A DNA stretch of 64,000 nt, taken from NCBI GenBank assembly GCA_001770935.1, contig MESI01000005.1, positions 1 through 64,000 of the forward strand. Direction: 5' to 3'. Origin of the DNA: Burkholderiales bacterium RIFCSPLOWO2_12_FULL_61_40 (GTDB lineage: Bacteria > Pseudomonadota > Gammaproteobacteria > Burkholderiales > Burkholderiaceae_C). Below are positions 49,901 to 57,086 of this stretch, one piece after another; position 1 is the first letter of the stretch; each line of letters opens with the position of its first letter. The notes under the pieces were generated by a model. That model ran no database searches. It worked only from the letters and a program-made list of their open reading frames with translations, and was not told where the DNA came from. The position numbers and the translations under genes are program-made.

Positions 49901-50544
49901 TGCGCGATTTCGGGGATGAGGCTGTCGACCACGAGTTCGTCGTTTCGGTAGTTCGCCCATTCCTCACCGCCTGCGGTTTCCTTGAAAAGTGCAAGGAACT
50001 CGTCGTATCGCCCTTCCTTCTTGAGCTTGCGCTCCAGAGCTGCCACTTTGAGGTTGCGCGAGTAGCCCGCCCACTGCAATACCTTGTAGAACAAGACGGT
50101 GGAGACTTCCTCCATGGTGGCGCCAGCCACTTGCTCGCTGGCCAGGTCAAGCATCAACACCGCTGCGGGGAAGCGCTTGGCCACGCTTGACAACAGCGCC
50201 TTGGTGCTATTGCGCTTGAGACGGTCCTGCAAGTGCTGGATGAAGGGGGTGCCGTCGATCGTGATGCTGTCGTCAAACGCCAAGCCCAGGTACTTGGTGA
50301 ACGAGCTCTTGCCAGATCCATAAAAGCCCGAAACCCAGACACCGACCTCGTTCTCGCCACCCACATCCATGGCGGCTTCCATCTTGAGCAGCAGGTTTTC
50401 AAACTGCTCGTCGATGCTGTCGGTCACCACGTACTCAGAGATTTCAGACCGGAGACGAGCCTCTTGAGAGACGCCGTAGGTGATGACCTTCTCGATGCTT
50501 CGGTGGATGTTTTTGGATGGGTCGAAGAGCTGTTTGATTATCAT
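46897..50544 (-). CDS. brxC: BREX ATPase BrxC
   Basis: A 1215-residue P-loop protein. It opens IKQLFDPSKNIHRSIEKVI; Walker A is SGFYGSGKSSFTKYL near residue 70; Walker B is probably in YIIFIIDEVGQYVG near residue 265. The C-terminal third is strongly helical and coiled-coil-like (residues 1000-1190). BrxC is the large ATPase found in BREX types 1, 3, 4, 5 and 6 and acts with PglX and BrxB. It starts 20 bp after brxB and overlaps pglX by 4 nt. Confidence 0.94.
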   Translation of the reverse strand: MIIKQLFDPSKNIHRSIEKVITYGVSQEARLRSEISEYVVTDSIDEQFENLLLKMEAAMDVGGENEVGVWVSGFYGSGKSSFTKYLGLAFDDSITIDGTPFIQHLQDRLKRNSTKALLSSVAKRFPAAVLMLDLASEQVAGATMEEVSTVLFYKVLQWAGYSRNLKVAALERKLKKEGRYDEFLALFKETAGGEEWANYRNDELVVDSLIPEIAHKLYPVLFKTPASFTTEASEIVVFENDRVREMLEVAREASGKEYIIFIIDEVGQYVGPRPNLILNLDGLAKNLKNIGDGKVWIVGTAQQTLTADDTKAALNSPELFKLNDRFPIQIALESNDIKEICYTRLLGKSAAAEAELGQLFDQYGQQLRQNTKLIDARVYGGDVDRKAFTDLYPFLPSHFDILLHLLGALAKSTGGIGLRSAIKVVQDILIDGSEGRPAVAEQSVGWLATTVTLFDALDKDIKRAFASLYAGVEKATKIRFTHSALHQDIAKTVAVLQILGNLPITRQNVTSLMHGSVSGAAQADAIAKAVEELINDPIVPFGEQEGNLCFYSEKLNNIEQERSQVALRGVELRRIINEALTGVYAPLPTTQLHGSYAVSTGLKAQSVGGIPASLAGDRNPIQTVVELADPKEVDSVRTRLTDESRHNNARFNIFLVGRTTPEMDELTADIFRCREIATRYRNDPDQEIREYCNGQADRAEQLATKLRLQIQRSLLQGSFVFRGQVVAVDTLSADLLEAARKHLSEVANQVFDRYAEAPVRAGTDLAEKFLRVGNLAGITSAIDPLNLVQTQGGRHSVRTNHLAMVSIHDHIDRNGMVEGKRLTDVFSDAPFGWSPDTLRYLIAAMLMAGEVKLKVAGREVLVNGQQAIDALKTNIAFKGIGIALRGGDRPSNEVLARAATRLTELTGDSVIPLEDDISKVTTKLFTQLQHQYGPLSEKLRALSLPGVDRLQNLTQEINDVLLTDASDAPRRLGNETSELFGSLKWAAEVKLKLEQGLEASLHELRKHCSTIASLPNVDSMAALKNELSEDLSLINDRLQQADFYRYAADFNTSLTAIRGRVRDTVLAMQGMIKQRVKDAEVDLRRVPEWTKLTQQEQTELLGSLDRFLVEASADLAGLTIIQNKDYELQSQVQSLKHRIEKLGQQRIKEELEADQPPVPEGTPSEPRKPVSRSVKARRQITQLEDLDALIVQLQQLRGELKYAHAFDLKLELGDE

Positions 50545-50564
50545 TTTTTATTTCCCTGACTGAA

Positions 50565-51137
50565 TCATCCGCCGACGTGCACCGAACGGTAATTACCGTC
50601 GTCGGGGTAGAAACCTAAAAATTTCAGCCGTGTCTTGCCAGTGCGAATACCTGGGTAAAGGAACACGGTCGGCGCGTGAAACTTGCCTTGAAGCTTGCCT
50701 TCAATCACGCCAATGCGGGTGTATGGGTGCAGCGCTTCGAGGTCGGTGACGATCAGAATGGCTTTGGTCTTGCCTTCCAACTCGGTCAGCTTGGCTTCGA
50801 TGCGGGCCTGCAAAGCACCATTGCTGATGGCATTGGCCAATGACGCATTGGTCTTGTCCCAAGCTTGGGGCGCTTTCTGATCAGCCGCCACCCAGATCTT
50901 GCGCAAAGGGGCCGTCTCAATGATCTCGGCGATGTGCTCGGCGATGGAGAAGGTTGCAACCTCCCAGCCTTCGTTCTTGAGGCGGTGAATCCACGCAGGT
51001 GTTTCGCGCTTGACATTGAGGATCTGCCCGGGTGGAAAGACCAGGTAGAAGATGGGTTCGAAGCTGGCATGGCCAAATTCCCGGCCTTGTTTGATACGCT
51101 CCATGAGCTCGTTGAAATCAGCCTTGAGCGATGACAT
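50565..51137 (-). CDS. brxB: BREX protein BrxB (DUF1788)
   Basis: A 190-residue protein of the DUF1788 family: FEPIFYLVFPPGQILNVKRE, then KAILIVTDLEALHPYTRIGVIEGKLQGKF and VFLYPGIRTGKTRLKFLGFYPDDGNYRSVHVG at the C-terminus. BrxB is a small core component that contacts BrxC and PglX. It starts inside the end of brxA (20-nt overlap). Confidence 0.94.
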   Translation of the reverse strand: MSSLKADFNELMERIKQGREFGHASFEPIFYLVFPPGQILNVKRETPAWIHRLKNEGWEVATFSIAEHIAEIIETAPLRKIWVAADQKAPQAWDKTNASLANAISNGALQARIEAKLTELEGKTKAILIVTDLEALHPYTRIGVIEGKLQGKFHAPTVFLYPGIRTGKTRLKFLGFYPDDGNYRSVHVGG

Positions 51138-51906
51138 CGATCATGTCCTCCATGGTCTTGTAGGTCCAGCCGATGTGCACAACATCGGCGGCCGCTTGAA
51201 ATATCAGGTGCCCCTGCAAAGACAGGCGCTTGAGTTGATCCCGAACATCGTGCGGCTCAAGGCCAAACAACGTCCAGTCGGGGTGCGAAACAATGTGGTT
51301 GTCACCCAAACCACTGAACCGCAGTTCATAGGCAAGATAGACCGCGACTTTGGGTTGAATTCGGTATGGGGCCAAGGAGCGCTTGTGGCGACCGGTGACA
51401 GTCAAGAGGCCGTAATCCACGCAACAGCCGATGAGGTACGAGGAGATACGTTTGACCGTGATATCGGACCAAGGCTTACGGGTCTTTCCCTCTCGAACAC
51501 TGTTACCCACAAAGGTCCGAGCGTCTTCCAATTCCAGTTCATTGCGGCCGGCCGTATAGCGGCTCCAGAAGACCTCTCGAACGAAGTCGGCAAAGACCTG
51601 GTTCGCCCGTGCCGTGTAGAGAAAGAACAGTTGAACCAGCTCAGGACCTGAAAGCCGACCCGCCAACCTTTGCAGTTGAGATGCGACACCCACGGAGCGC
51701 AGGTAACGGGGGGCAAAACATTCAACGACGATGTTGCGCAGGCGGCGCGCCGTGACCAACGGGAATCGCCCTGAAGCCAGGGCTGCGTCGTACAGGCCGG
51801 GCACAGACATCCCGGGCTGGTAGACCTCTAAGAGCTGCTTGGTCTCGTCAATCAACCCCAACCCGGCCTGAAGCTGGGTCGTGTAGTAGCGCTGCTGATC
51901 GCTCAC
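51118..51906 (-). CDS. brxA: BREX protein BrxA (DUF1819)
   Basis: A 262-residue protein of the DUF1819 family with the N-terminal block YYTTQLQAGLGLIDETKQLL, then PLVTARRLRNIVVECFAPRYL and a C-terminal winged-helix-like part. BrxA of type 1 BREX binds DNA. The start is GTG at 51906, overlapping the brxE stop by 4 nt (GTGA). Confidence 0.93.
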   Translation of the reverse strand: MSDQQRYYTTQLQAGLGLIDETKQLLEVYQPGMSVPGLYDAALASGRFPLVTARRLRNIVVECFAPRYLRSVGVASQLQRLAGRLSGPELVQLFFLYTARANQVFADFVREVFWSRYTAGRNELELEDARTFVGNSVREGKTRKPWSDITVKRISSYLIGCCVDYGLLTVTGRHKRSLAPYRIQPKVAVYLAYELRFSGLGDNHIVSHPDWTLFGLEPHDVRDQLKRLSLQGHLIFQAAADVVHIGWTYKTMEDMIDVIAQG

Positions 51907-52403
51907 GCAGCCTCCCTCAAATAGGGAAAGGATTGCACCTGCTGTTGAAAGGCTGCCGCGTACACCCCGGCCGCTCGAGCCAAATCCATGGCGATGTCAT
52001 CTCCCACCAGGCCCAGCAGTACGGGACCAGGACCGGCTTCTTGGGCAGCAGAGGCGAGATCCGTCAACCGGATCAAGGCTTTCTGACGATCTTCCAGATG
52101 CGGCTGGACGCGCGCTACGAATGCTGGATTGTTGGCCACCTCTTGGCAGGACTGCTCCAACTCGATGGGCAGCCGGAAGAGGTGGATGGTCCGCCCCACG
52201 CCAATCACCTCGTCATGAACCTTGGCAGCGGCGGCCATAACGCCGTTGTACTGCGCCAGAAAGATCGATCGCGTAAAAATGGGCGCCAGGAAGGCACCTG
52301 CCGTTGGGCTGAAGAAGTCGCTACCCCACCAATTGGCTTGCCCCTTCTCACCCAAACATCCGACCAGAACACGAAGTTCAGTGACAGTTTCTGCTGCTGA
52401 CAT
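51903..52403 (-). CDS. brxE: BrxE family BREX protein
   Basis: A 166-residue protein: LRVLVGCLGEKGQANWWGSDFFSPT near residue 10, FLAQYNGVMAAAAKVHDEVIGVGRTIHLFRLP, then a helical C-terminus. This pattern fits the BrxE family, whose type member leads BREX-6 operons. Function is unknown. It is the first BREX structural gene here, 17 bp after the XRE regulator and coupled to brxA. Assigned from pattern memory, so less certain than its neighbours. Confidence 0.78.
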   Translation of the reverse strand: MSAAETVTELRVLVGCLGEKGQANWWGSDFFSPTAGAFLAPIFTRSIFLAQYNGVMAAAAKVHDEVIGVGRTIHLFRLPIELEQSCQEVANNPAFVARVQPHLEDRQKALIRLTDLASAAQEAGPGPVLLGLVGDDIAMDLARAAGVYAAAFQQQVQSFPYLREAA

Positions 52404-52420
52404 GCTTATCTTTTTCCTTA

Positions 52421-52708
52421 TTATTTGGCCCTGGACAGTTCAGTTGCTCCATCGTCACCAGACGAAGGTGCAAGGTCTGGTGCTCCGTCTCCCTTCTCAC
52501 TTTGCCCCCCAGGTATGTACTCCAACAAGTCAGAGATCCGGCATTGGTAGTGCTTGCAGATCGCATTCAGCGTCTCAATGTCCAGCCGGCTTGTCGTCTC
52601 GTGATACAGCCCAGAACACGTGTTCCGCGCTAAGCCAGTCGACCTCATCAAGTCCGACAGCTTTTCCTTGTGTTCGCCCATCAATCGCGACAGGTGGATC
52701 CGAATCAT
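52421..52708 (-). CDS. XRE-family regulator heading the BREX operon
   Basis: A 95-residue protein whose first 70 residues form a Cro/CI-type helix-turn-helix domain (LSRLMGEHKEKLSDLMRSTGLARNTCSGLYHE, then LNAICKHYQCRISDLLEYIP). The tail is disordered and acidic. It is co-directional with brxE, 17 bp upstream, and is preceded by two inverted repeats sharing AGCTGATCA, so autorepression of the whole BREX operon is likely. It differs from the WYL-domain BrxR regulators known from other BREX loci. Confidence 0.88.
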   Translation of the reverse strand: MIRIHLSRLMGEHKEKLSDLMRSTGLARNTCSGLYHETTSRLDIETLNAICKHYQCRISDLLEYIPGGQSEKGDGAPDLAPSSGDDGATELSRAK

Positions 52709-52743
52709 AAGATGCCTCGTTGTAAAACAACAATAAGCTAAAC

Positions 52744-52769
52744 AAAATGATCGTGTAGCTGATCATTTT
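52744..52769. promoter_or_regulatory. Operator candidate 1 of the BREX promoter region
   Basis: AAAATGATC and GATCATTTT form a perfect 9-bp inverted repeat with an 8-bp spacer, 36 bp before the XRE start. It contains the half-site AGCTGATCA that is shared with the second repeat. Confidence 0.65.
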
Positions 52770-52789
52770 TGCCTACTAAAGTGTCAACA

Positions 52790-52810
52790 AGCTGATTGTG
52801 TTGATCAGCT
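52790..52810. promoter_or_regulatory. Operator candidate 2 of the BREX promoter region
   Basis: AGCTGAT-N7-ATCAGCT, perfect arms. Its right arm read in reverse is AGCTGATCA, as in candidate 1, 20 bp away. The pair looks like two sites for one dimeric regulator, most simply the XRE protein encoded alongside. Confidence 0.65.
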
Positions 52811-52821
52811 AAAGGCACATT

Positions 52822-53034
52822 ATGACCATCATGAGTGATCTCGAGGCAAAGCGAATGCCTCAAAACGACATTTCCATCGGCTGGGCAGCCGGGTTTTTCG
52901 ATGGCGACGGGTACACGTCAATCAGCAAGCAGCGAGTCAAAGACAGCAAAAACCTGACCTATCTACCGCCTGCGACTCTACATCGCCCAAACTGTAAGGA
53001 GACCCTGCTGCACGCTGCATTGACTGGCAACTGT
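52822..53034 (+). pseudogene. Decayed LAGLIDADG homing endonuclease fragment
   Basis: The frame opens at an ATG and reads ISIGWAAGFFDGDGYTSIS, with the GFFDGDG form of the LAGLIDADG helix. After KDSKN the homology moves to another frame (YRLRLYIAQ) and then back (NCKETLLH). This is explained by a 4-nt insertion after ACCTAT and the loss of one A in CAAAC. The frame stays open to 53112 by chance, but the C-terminal domain is missing. It lies between the BREX operators and the Thoeris promoter. Confidence 0.72.
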
Positions 53035-53151
53035 CGAGTTAAAAGCCAAGTATGGCCGTTATATTTTTTACATAAAGGTAATTTTTATTTCATACATTTG
53101 AATTTTTTATAAAAGAATTTTTGTAACCCATTGATTTCATTGAATTTCTTG

Positions 53152-53170
53152 TTTGGCACGTAATTCGCAA
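53152..53170 (+). promoter_or_regulatory. Sigma-54 promoter of the Thoeris operon
   Basis: TTTGGCACG-TAAT-TCGCAA: TGGCACG is an exact -24 element, GG and GC are spaced by exactly 10 bp, and TCGCA matches the -12 consensus TTGCW at all but one base. Transcription should start near 53180, about 75 nt before the thsB ATG. Activation would need an enhancer-binding protein; one is encoded in the same island at 33549-35081. Confidence 0.75.
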
Positions 53171-53181
53171 TCCTTAGTGCA

Positions 53182-53230
53182 GGCGATACGTGAGAGTGAT
53201 CGCCAATAACCACCGGGGCGAATCCGCCTC
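53182..53230 (+). ncRNA. Two-hairpin 5' leader of the Thoeris mRNA
   Basis: Hairpin 1 pairs GGCGAT (53182-53187) with ATCGCC (53199-53204) around an 11-nt loop. Hairpin 2 pairs GGGGCG (53215-53220) with CGCCTC (53225-53230), including one G-U pair, around AATC. Hairpin 1 would sit at the very 5' end of a transcript from the sigma-54 promoter. The ribosome site AAAGGA follows at 53240. It may be an mRNA leader element or a small structured RNA; no known family was recognised. Confidence 0.4.
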
Positions 53231-53254
53231 ACAGCAACGAAAGGATGTCAATCA

Positions 53255-53752
53255 ATGACGCGCAAAGTTTTCTACAGTTTTCACTACGTCCCTGACAACT
53301 GGCGTGTTTCGCAAGTGCGGAATATCGGCGCTATCGAGGACAACAAACCCGCCAAGGACAACGACTGGGAAACGGTCACCAAAGGTGGTGACAAAGCGAT
53401 TGAGAAATGGATCGCTGATCAAATGAGTGGACGCTCTTGTGCCGTGATATTGATTGGCGCCGGCACGGCTAATCGCAAGTGGATCAACCACGAAATTATC
53501 AGGGCTTGGAATGACAGCAAGGGCGTGGTTGGCGTCCACATTCACAATCTTAAAAACAGTGATGGCAAGACATCAGCTAAAGGTGTCAACCCATTTGAGT
53601 ACATCACGCACGGCGTAAGCGGCAAAAAGCTCTCGACCATTGTTAAGACCTACGATCCGCCAGGCCTGACAAGCACTGATATGTACAACCACATCAAGAA
53701 CAATCTCGAAAAGTGGATTGAAGAGGCAATCACCATTCGGGGCAAGAATTGA
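53255..53752 (+). CDS. thsB: Thoeris TIR protein ThsB
   Basis: A 165-residue protein of the TIR-like DUF1863 group: VFYSFHYVPDNWRVSQVRNIG, KAIEKWIADQMSGRSCAVILIGAGTANRKWINHEI with the catalytic Glu, and GVVGVHIHNLK. In Thoeris, ThsB senses phage infection and makes a cyclic ADP-ribose isomer from NAD+. It is followed by thsA with a TTGA overlap. A sigma-54 promoter lies upstream. Confidence 0.9.
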   Translation: MTRKVFYSFHYVPDNWRVSQVRNIGAIEDNKPAKDNDWETVTKGGDKAIEKWIADQMSGRSCAVILIGAGTANRKWINHEIIRAWNDSKGVVGVHIHNLKNSDGKTSAKGVNPFEYITHGVSGKKLSTIVKTYDPPGLTSTDMYNHIKNNLEKWIEEAITIRGKN

Positions 53753-55245
53753 GTACCGGAGCGTCCCAATGGACTGCGACCAAGGAGCAGCGTCGCTTCA
53801 TTGCAAGCTTTGGTGACAAAGCTATAAATGGCGAGGCTGCCCTCTTCGTTGGTGCCGGCGTATCAAGAAGCGCTGGATTTGTGGACTGGAAAGCCTTGCT
53901 TACAGATGTCGCTATCGAGCTCGATCTGGACATTGGTAAAGAACATGATTTGCTAGCTCTCGCTCAGTACCACGTCAATGGTCACGGGAGCCGCGGCGAA
54001 CTGAATCAACAGCTTCTTGATGCATTCATTCGGGACGCGGAGCGGACCGAGGTTCACGATGTCCTAGCTCGTCTTCCCATCGATACGGTGTGGACCACCA
54101 ACTATGACCGATTGCTGGAGAAAGCGTATGAGGAAAGCGGCCGAACGGTTGAGGTCAAGCTGTCGATCCAGAATCTCGCGCAAGCCCGCCGTGGCCGCGA
54201 TGTGACGATCTACAAGATGCACGGGTGCGTGACCCAGCCCCACGACGCTGTGCTCACTAAGCAGGATTATGAAATCTACGACCAATCACGCCGTTTGTTC
54301 ACAGACAGCCTAAAGGGCGACTTCATTGAGAAAACGCTCCTGTTTCTTGGCTTCAGTTTTTCCGATCCGAACGTCGAGCGCATTCTTGCAAAGGTGCGTG
54401 AGCAACTGGGACAGAATCAGCGAACGCACTATTGGATCACGCGTCGTCCACCGCAAACATGCCCGCAAGGGAAGCGCACCAAAGATGAAATGGAGTATGA
54501 GCGGCGAAAAGCAGCTTTGCAAAGCGACGATCTGAAACGGTATGGAATCCAGACGATCTGGGTCGACGAATACTTTGATATTCCCAAACTGCTGCTTGCC
54601 CTCGAAGCGTATGTCACCCGCAAAGGTGTATTCGTGGCTGGTGCTGCCCATGACCCCAGCCCTTTGGAATGGGACCAACTGAATGAACTGAGTCGAGCTC
54701 TCGGTACTAAGATCATCAAATCCGGATACAACTTGGTTTCCGGCTTTGGTATCGGGATTGCCGAACAGACCATTCTTGGAGCTTTTCGCGCGATATACGA
54801 AAGCGCTCAGCGTCAGCCGGCAGAACGTGTGCTCATCCGCCCCTTCCCCGGAAACGCACCTTTATCACGGCGTTCCGAGATATTTCGCCGCCATCGCGAA
54901 GACCTCATTTCACAGGTCGGGGCGCTGATAGTAGTTGGTGGCAATAAGCTGGCCGACAGCGGCGATGTAATTCTTTCTGCAGGAGTTCAGGAAGAAGTTC
55001 AAATCGCGCTCCAACTAGGCAAGCCTGTAATCCCGATTGGAAAAACGGGTCATGCTGCGGAAATGGTTTGGAAGGCCGCATGCATAGCGCCCGAACGTTA
55101 TTTGCCTGGAATTGATTGCACCGCGGAGCTTGAAATTTTAGGCAGCCCAATGTCAGGTACGAATGAACTCGTCGGCGCAGTAGTCAGCCTACTCGGTAAG
55201 GCTGAAAATATCGCATCGGCTCGGTGCCGAGATGTGAATAAGTGA
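53749..55245 (+). CDS. thsA: Thoeris effector ThsA (SIR2-SLOG NADase)
   Basis: A 498-residue protein. Residues 15-285 are a SIR2 domain: AALFVGAGVSRSAGF, then TVWTTNYDRLLEKAY with the Asn-Tyr-Asp, YKMHGCVTQP with the catalytic His, and LLFLGFSFSDPNV. Residues 300-490 are a SLOG domain with LVSGFGIGIAEQTI and ALIVVGGNKLADS, which binds the ThsB signal and releases NAD+ cleavage. The start is TTG at 53749 overlapping the thsB stop (TTGA). The gene is intact although an IS element begins five bases after its stop. Confidence 0.92.
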   Translation: MSTGASQWTATKEQRRFIASFGDKAINGEAALFVGAGVSRSAGFVDWKALLTDVAIELDLDIGKEHDLLALAQYHVNGHGSRGELNQQLLDAFIRDAERTEVHDVLARLPIDTVWTTNYDRLLEKAYEESGRTVEVKLSIQNLAQARRGRDVTIYKMHGCVTQPHDAVLTKQDYEIYDQSRRLFTDSLKGDFIEKTLLFLGFSFSDPNVERILAKVREQLGQNQRTHYWITRRPPQTCPQGKRTKDEMEYERRKAALQSDDLKRYGIQTIWVDEYFDIPKLLLALEAYVTRKGVFVAGAAHDPSPLEWDQLNELSRALGTKIIKSGYNLVSGFGIGIAEQTILGAFRAIYESAQRQPAERVLIRPFPGNAPLSRRSEIFRRHREDLISQVGALIVVGGNKLADSGDVILSAGVQEEVQIALQLGKPVIPIGKTGHAAEMVWKAACIAPERYLPGIDCTAELEILGSPMSGTNELVGAVVSLLGKAENIASARCRDVNK

Positions 55246-55250
55246 GACTA

Positions 55251-56220
55251 GCGATAGTTTGTTGTTATAGCCTGAGAGAGAGATTATTCCCGTTGCCGGC
55301 CATCAGTGCGCCGAGCAGCGCGGCGAGTTCGGTCCTGACAGGCGTGTCGGCGACGGCGCTCCAGCAGCGCGCAAGCCAATGTGCCGGGGTCAACCAAGCT
55401 CGTACCGCGCGAAGCAGGCGGGGCCAGCACGGCAGCGGGTTGTTGCTGCTGGTTTTTTTCCGCGCCTTGGGTGGCGCAACCGATACAGCAGCGGTTTGCG
55501 TTGACGGCTCACCCATGCGGGCCTGGAGCGTCGCATGCCACCAGCAAAAGGAAAACGCACAGCACACCAGCGCCCAGTGGCGGCGGATCGCGCGGTCGCT
55601 TCTAACCATGAAGTCAGCCCAGCCGAGCTCATCCTTCATTTGTTTGTAGCCTTGCTCGATCCAGTTGCGCAGTCCGTACAAGCGCACGATTTCTCCCAGC
55701 GGTGCCTGCTCGGGTGACAAATTCGTAGTCAGAAACCAAGTCGACAAGATGGGCAGCGCGCGCCGATCCGTCGTGGCGCAGATCGCCCTGACCGGCTTGT
55801 CCGGGCCGTAGCAGAGCAGCGTCAGTTCAGCGGCCCCCCAGCGTTCGATGTGCCCATCACGAAAGCGGCGCACCACCTTCTGCCACGCTCGTATCGGCAC
55901 CTCTTGCGCCGCATCCTTGAACGAGCGGGCTGCCTCGACAGGCGCCCAGCCGCGCCCAAGCACACCACGGCGCGCCTGAACCAGCGGTTCAACTCCCGCC
56001 AGTGCGGTCAGCGTCTTGGGGCGCTCGCGCGGCAGCAACAAGCCAGCCAGATAGGTGCGAAAACTCTGGCGTTGGGCCGAAGAATGAAACAAAGAATCAA
56101 ACTGCACCCCATAGGCTTCAAGGGGTTCTGGTGCAGGAGAACCAGAATGACTTGTCGTCATGGCGAAAGCACCTCCTCCTAGAAATAGGGGTGCCCAAGG
56201 AGAATTCAACAAACTACCGC
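55251..56220. mobile_element. IS701-like insertion sequence, internally deleted
   Basis: The ends GCGATAGTTTGTTG (55251-55264) and, inverted, GCGGTAGTTTGTTG (56207-56220) match at 13 of 14 bases and bracket a leftward transposase gene. The element is about 970 bp, shorter than a full IS701 relative (about 1.4 kb). Flanking bases do not form an obvious 4-bp duplication, so it may have been rearranged since insertion. Confidence 0.7.
55265..56161 (-). pseudogene. IS701-family DDE transposase with central deletion
   Basis: From the ATG at 56161 the frame gives 298 residues. The start resembles IS701 transposases (FDSLFHSSAQRQSFRTYLAGLLLPRERPKTL). It jumps near residue 76 (PLVQARRGVLGRGWAP) into the later part of the catalytic domain (LTTNLSPEQAPLGEIVRLYGLRNWIEQGYKQMKDELG, with the final Glu). 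About 100 residues with the first Asp residues are missing, so it cannot transpose itself. A longer frame to 56260 exits the element. Confidence 0.8.
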
Positions 56221-56375
56221 CAAGCACCACCAGAACGCATTTTGCATTTTGGACATGCAATTTCCTTTCCGTATCGAATCGGAAATGGCATCCCCAACGA
56301 AAGTATGTGAAAGATGACTAATTTCAACTGATTCCGTAGAGCTGTTTCAGTGTTGTGTTACAGATCTAATCTTTG

Positions 56376-56399
56376 TTCATATTTGTGTTCATATTTGTG
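56376..56399. repeat. 12-bp tandem repeat, two copies
   Basis: TTCATATTTGTG occurs twice without spacing in the AT-rich 240-bp gap between the IS701-like element and the XRE gene. It may be a promoter-region iteron-like element or a simple slippage product; nothing else was recognised in this gap. Confidence 0.6.
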
Positions 56400-56502
56400 C
56401 GGAAATTGACATTTATTCAATTAAATCAACTACTTGCGTAATTTTTGACTTCCTCATAAACTCCTAAAAAGTACCTTCCAACAACCATTTAAAAGCTTTT
56501 TA

Positions 56503-56934
56503 ATGAGCAGTCCTGTTTCCATTTTTTTACGCGAATTAAGACTGCGCGCAGGTTTGACGCAACTTCGATTGGCCCAAGAGCTTGGTTATGAGCAAGGATA
56601 TGTATCGGCCATTGAACTGGGCCTGAAAAATCCGAGCACGGAGTACCTGGACAAGTTGACAGCTGCCCTGAAAGTCAGTGAAAAAGAACAAGTGAAATTG
56701 GCACTGGTGGTCAACCAGTCGAAGCGTCATTTCACTTTGTCCCCAGAGGTGTCAACCAAGACATTTTTGTTCTGCTCAGATTTGTGGGAAAAGATCGAGC
56801 GGCTGCATCCGGTGTTGTTGGATAGTTTGCACGACCTCCTCAAATATGACGATCTGCTGACTGAGCGGCCACCGGAGCAACCCACCCGTATTCGACGTCA
56901 AAAAATGACGGAGGCCCCATGTAAATCAGAGTAG
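56503..56934 (+). CDS. XRE-family transcriptional regulator
   Basis: A 143-residue protein with an N-terminal Cro/CI helix-turn-helix domain (FLRELRLRAGLTQLRLAQELGYEQGYVSAIELGLKNPSTEYLDKL). The remaining 75 residues are charged, with no known domain. A direct repeat (56948-57003) follows 13 bp after the stop. It could regulate the transposition genes downstream or be part of transposon cargo. The low-GC upstream region is unlike the core genome. Confidence 0.85.
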   Translation: MSSPVSIFLRELRLRAGLTQLRLAQELGYEQGYVSAIELGLKNPSTEYLDKLTAALKVSEKEQVKLALVVNQSKRHFTLSPEVSTKTFLFCSDLWEKIERLHPVLLDSLHDLLKYDDLLTERPPEQPTRIRRQKMTEAPCKSE

Positions 56935-56947
56935 CAGCGAGAAATTT

Positions 56948-57003
56948 CCTGTTTGGGCGACCGCCAACTCGATCACTACTGACTGGTGAGACTCTTAGTC
57001 TTG
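56948..57003. repeat. Imperfect direct repeat, copy A
   Basis: The segment contains CCTGTTT, GACCGCC and ACTGACTGGTGAG and matches 57900-57955 at roughly 70 percent of positions. The two copies flank the two small genes at 57087-57739. Confidence 0.55.
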
Positions 57004-57086
57004 ATCTCAATGGTCACCCCGACAAAATAATAAATTGCACCGGCTAATCGCTTTGGCTCGCCTGTGTGCACCCGAGGGTTCAAAAA

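Noticed and set aside
52709-52830. Sigma-54 promoter for the BREX operon
   Set aside because: I looked for GC-N10-CC on the plus strand (the minus-strand promoter) and found none; XRE operators explain the region better.
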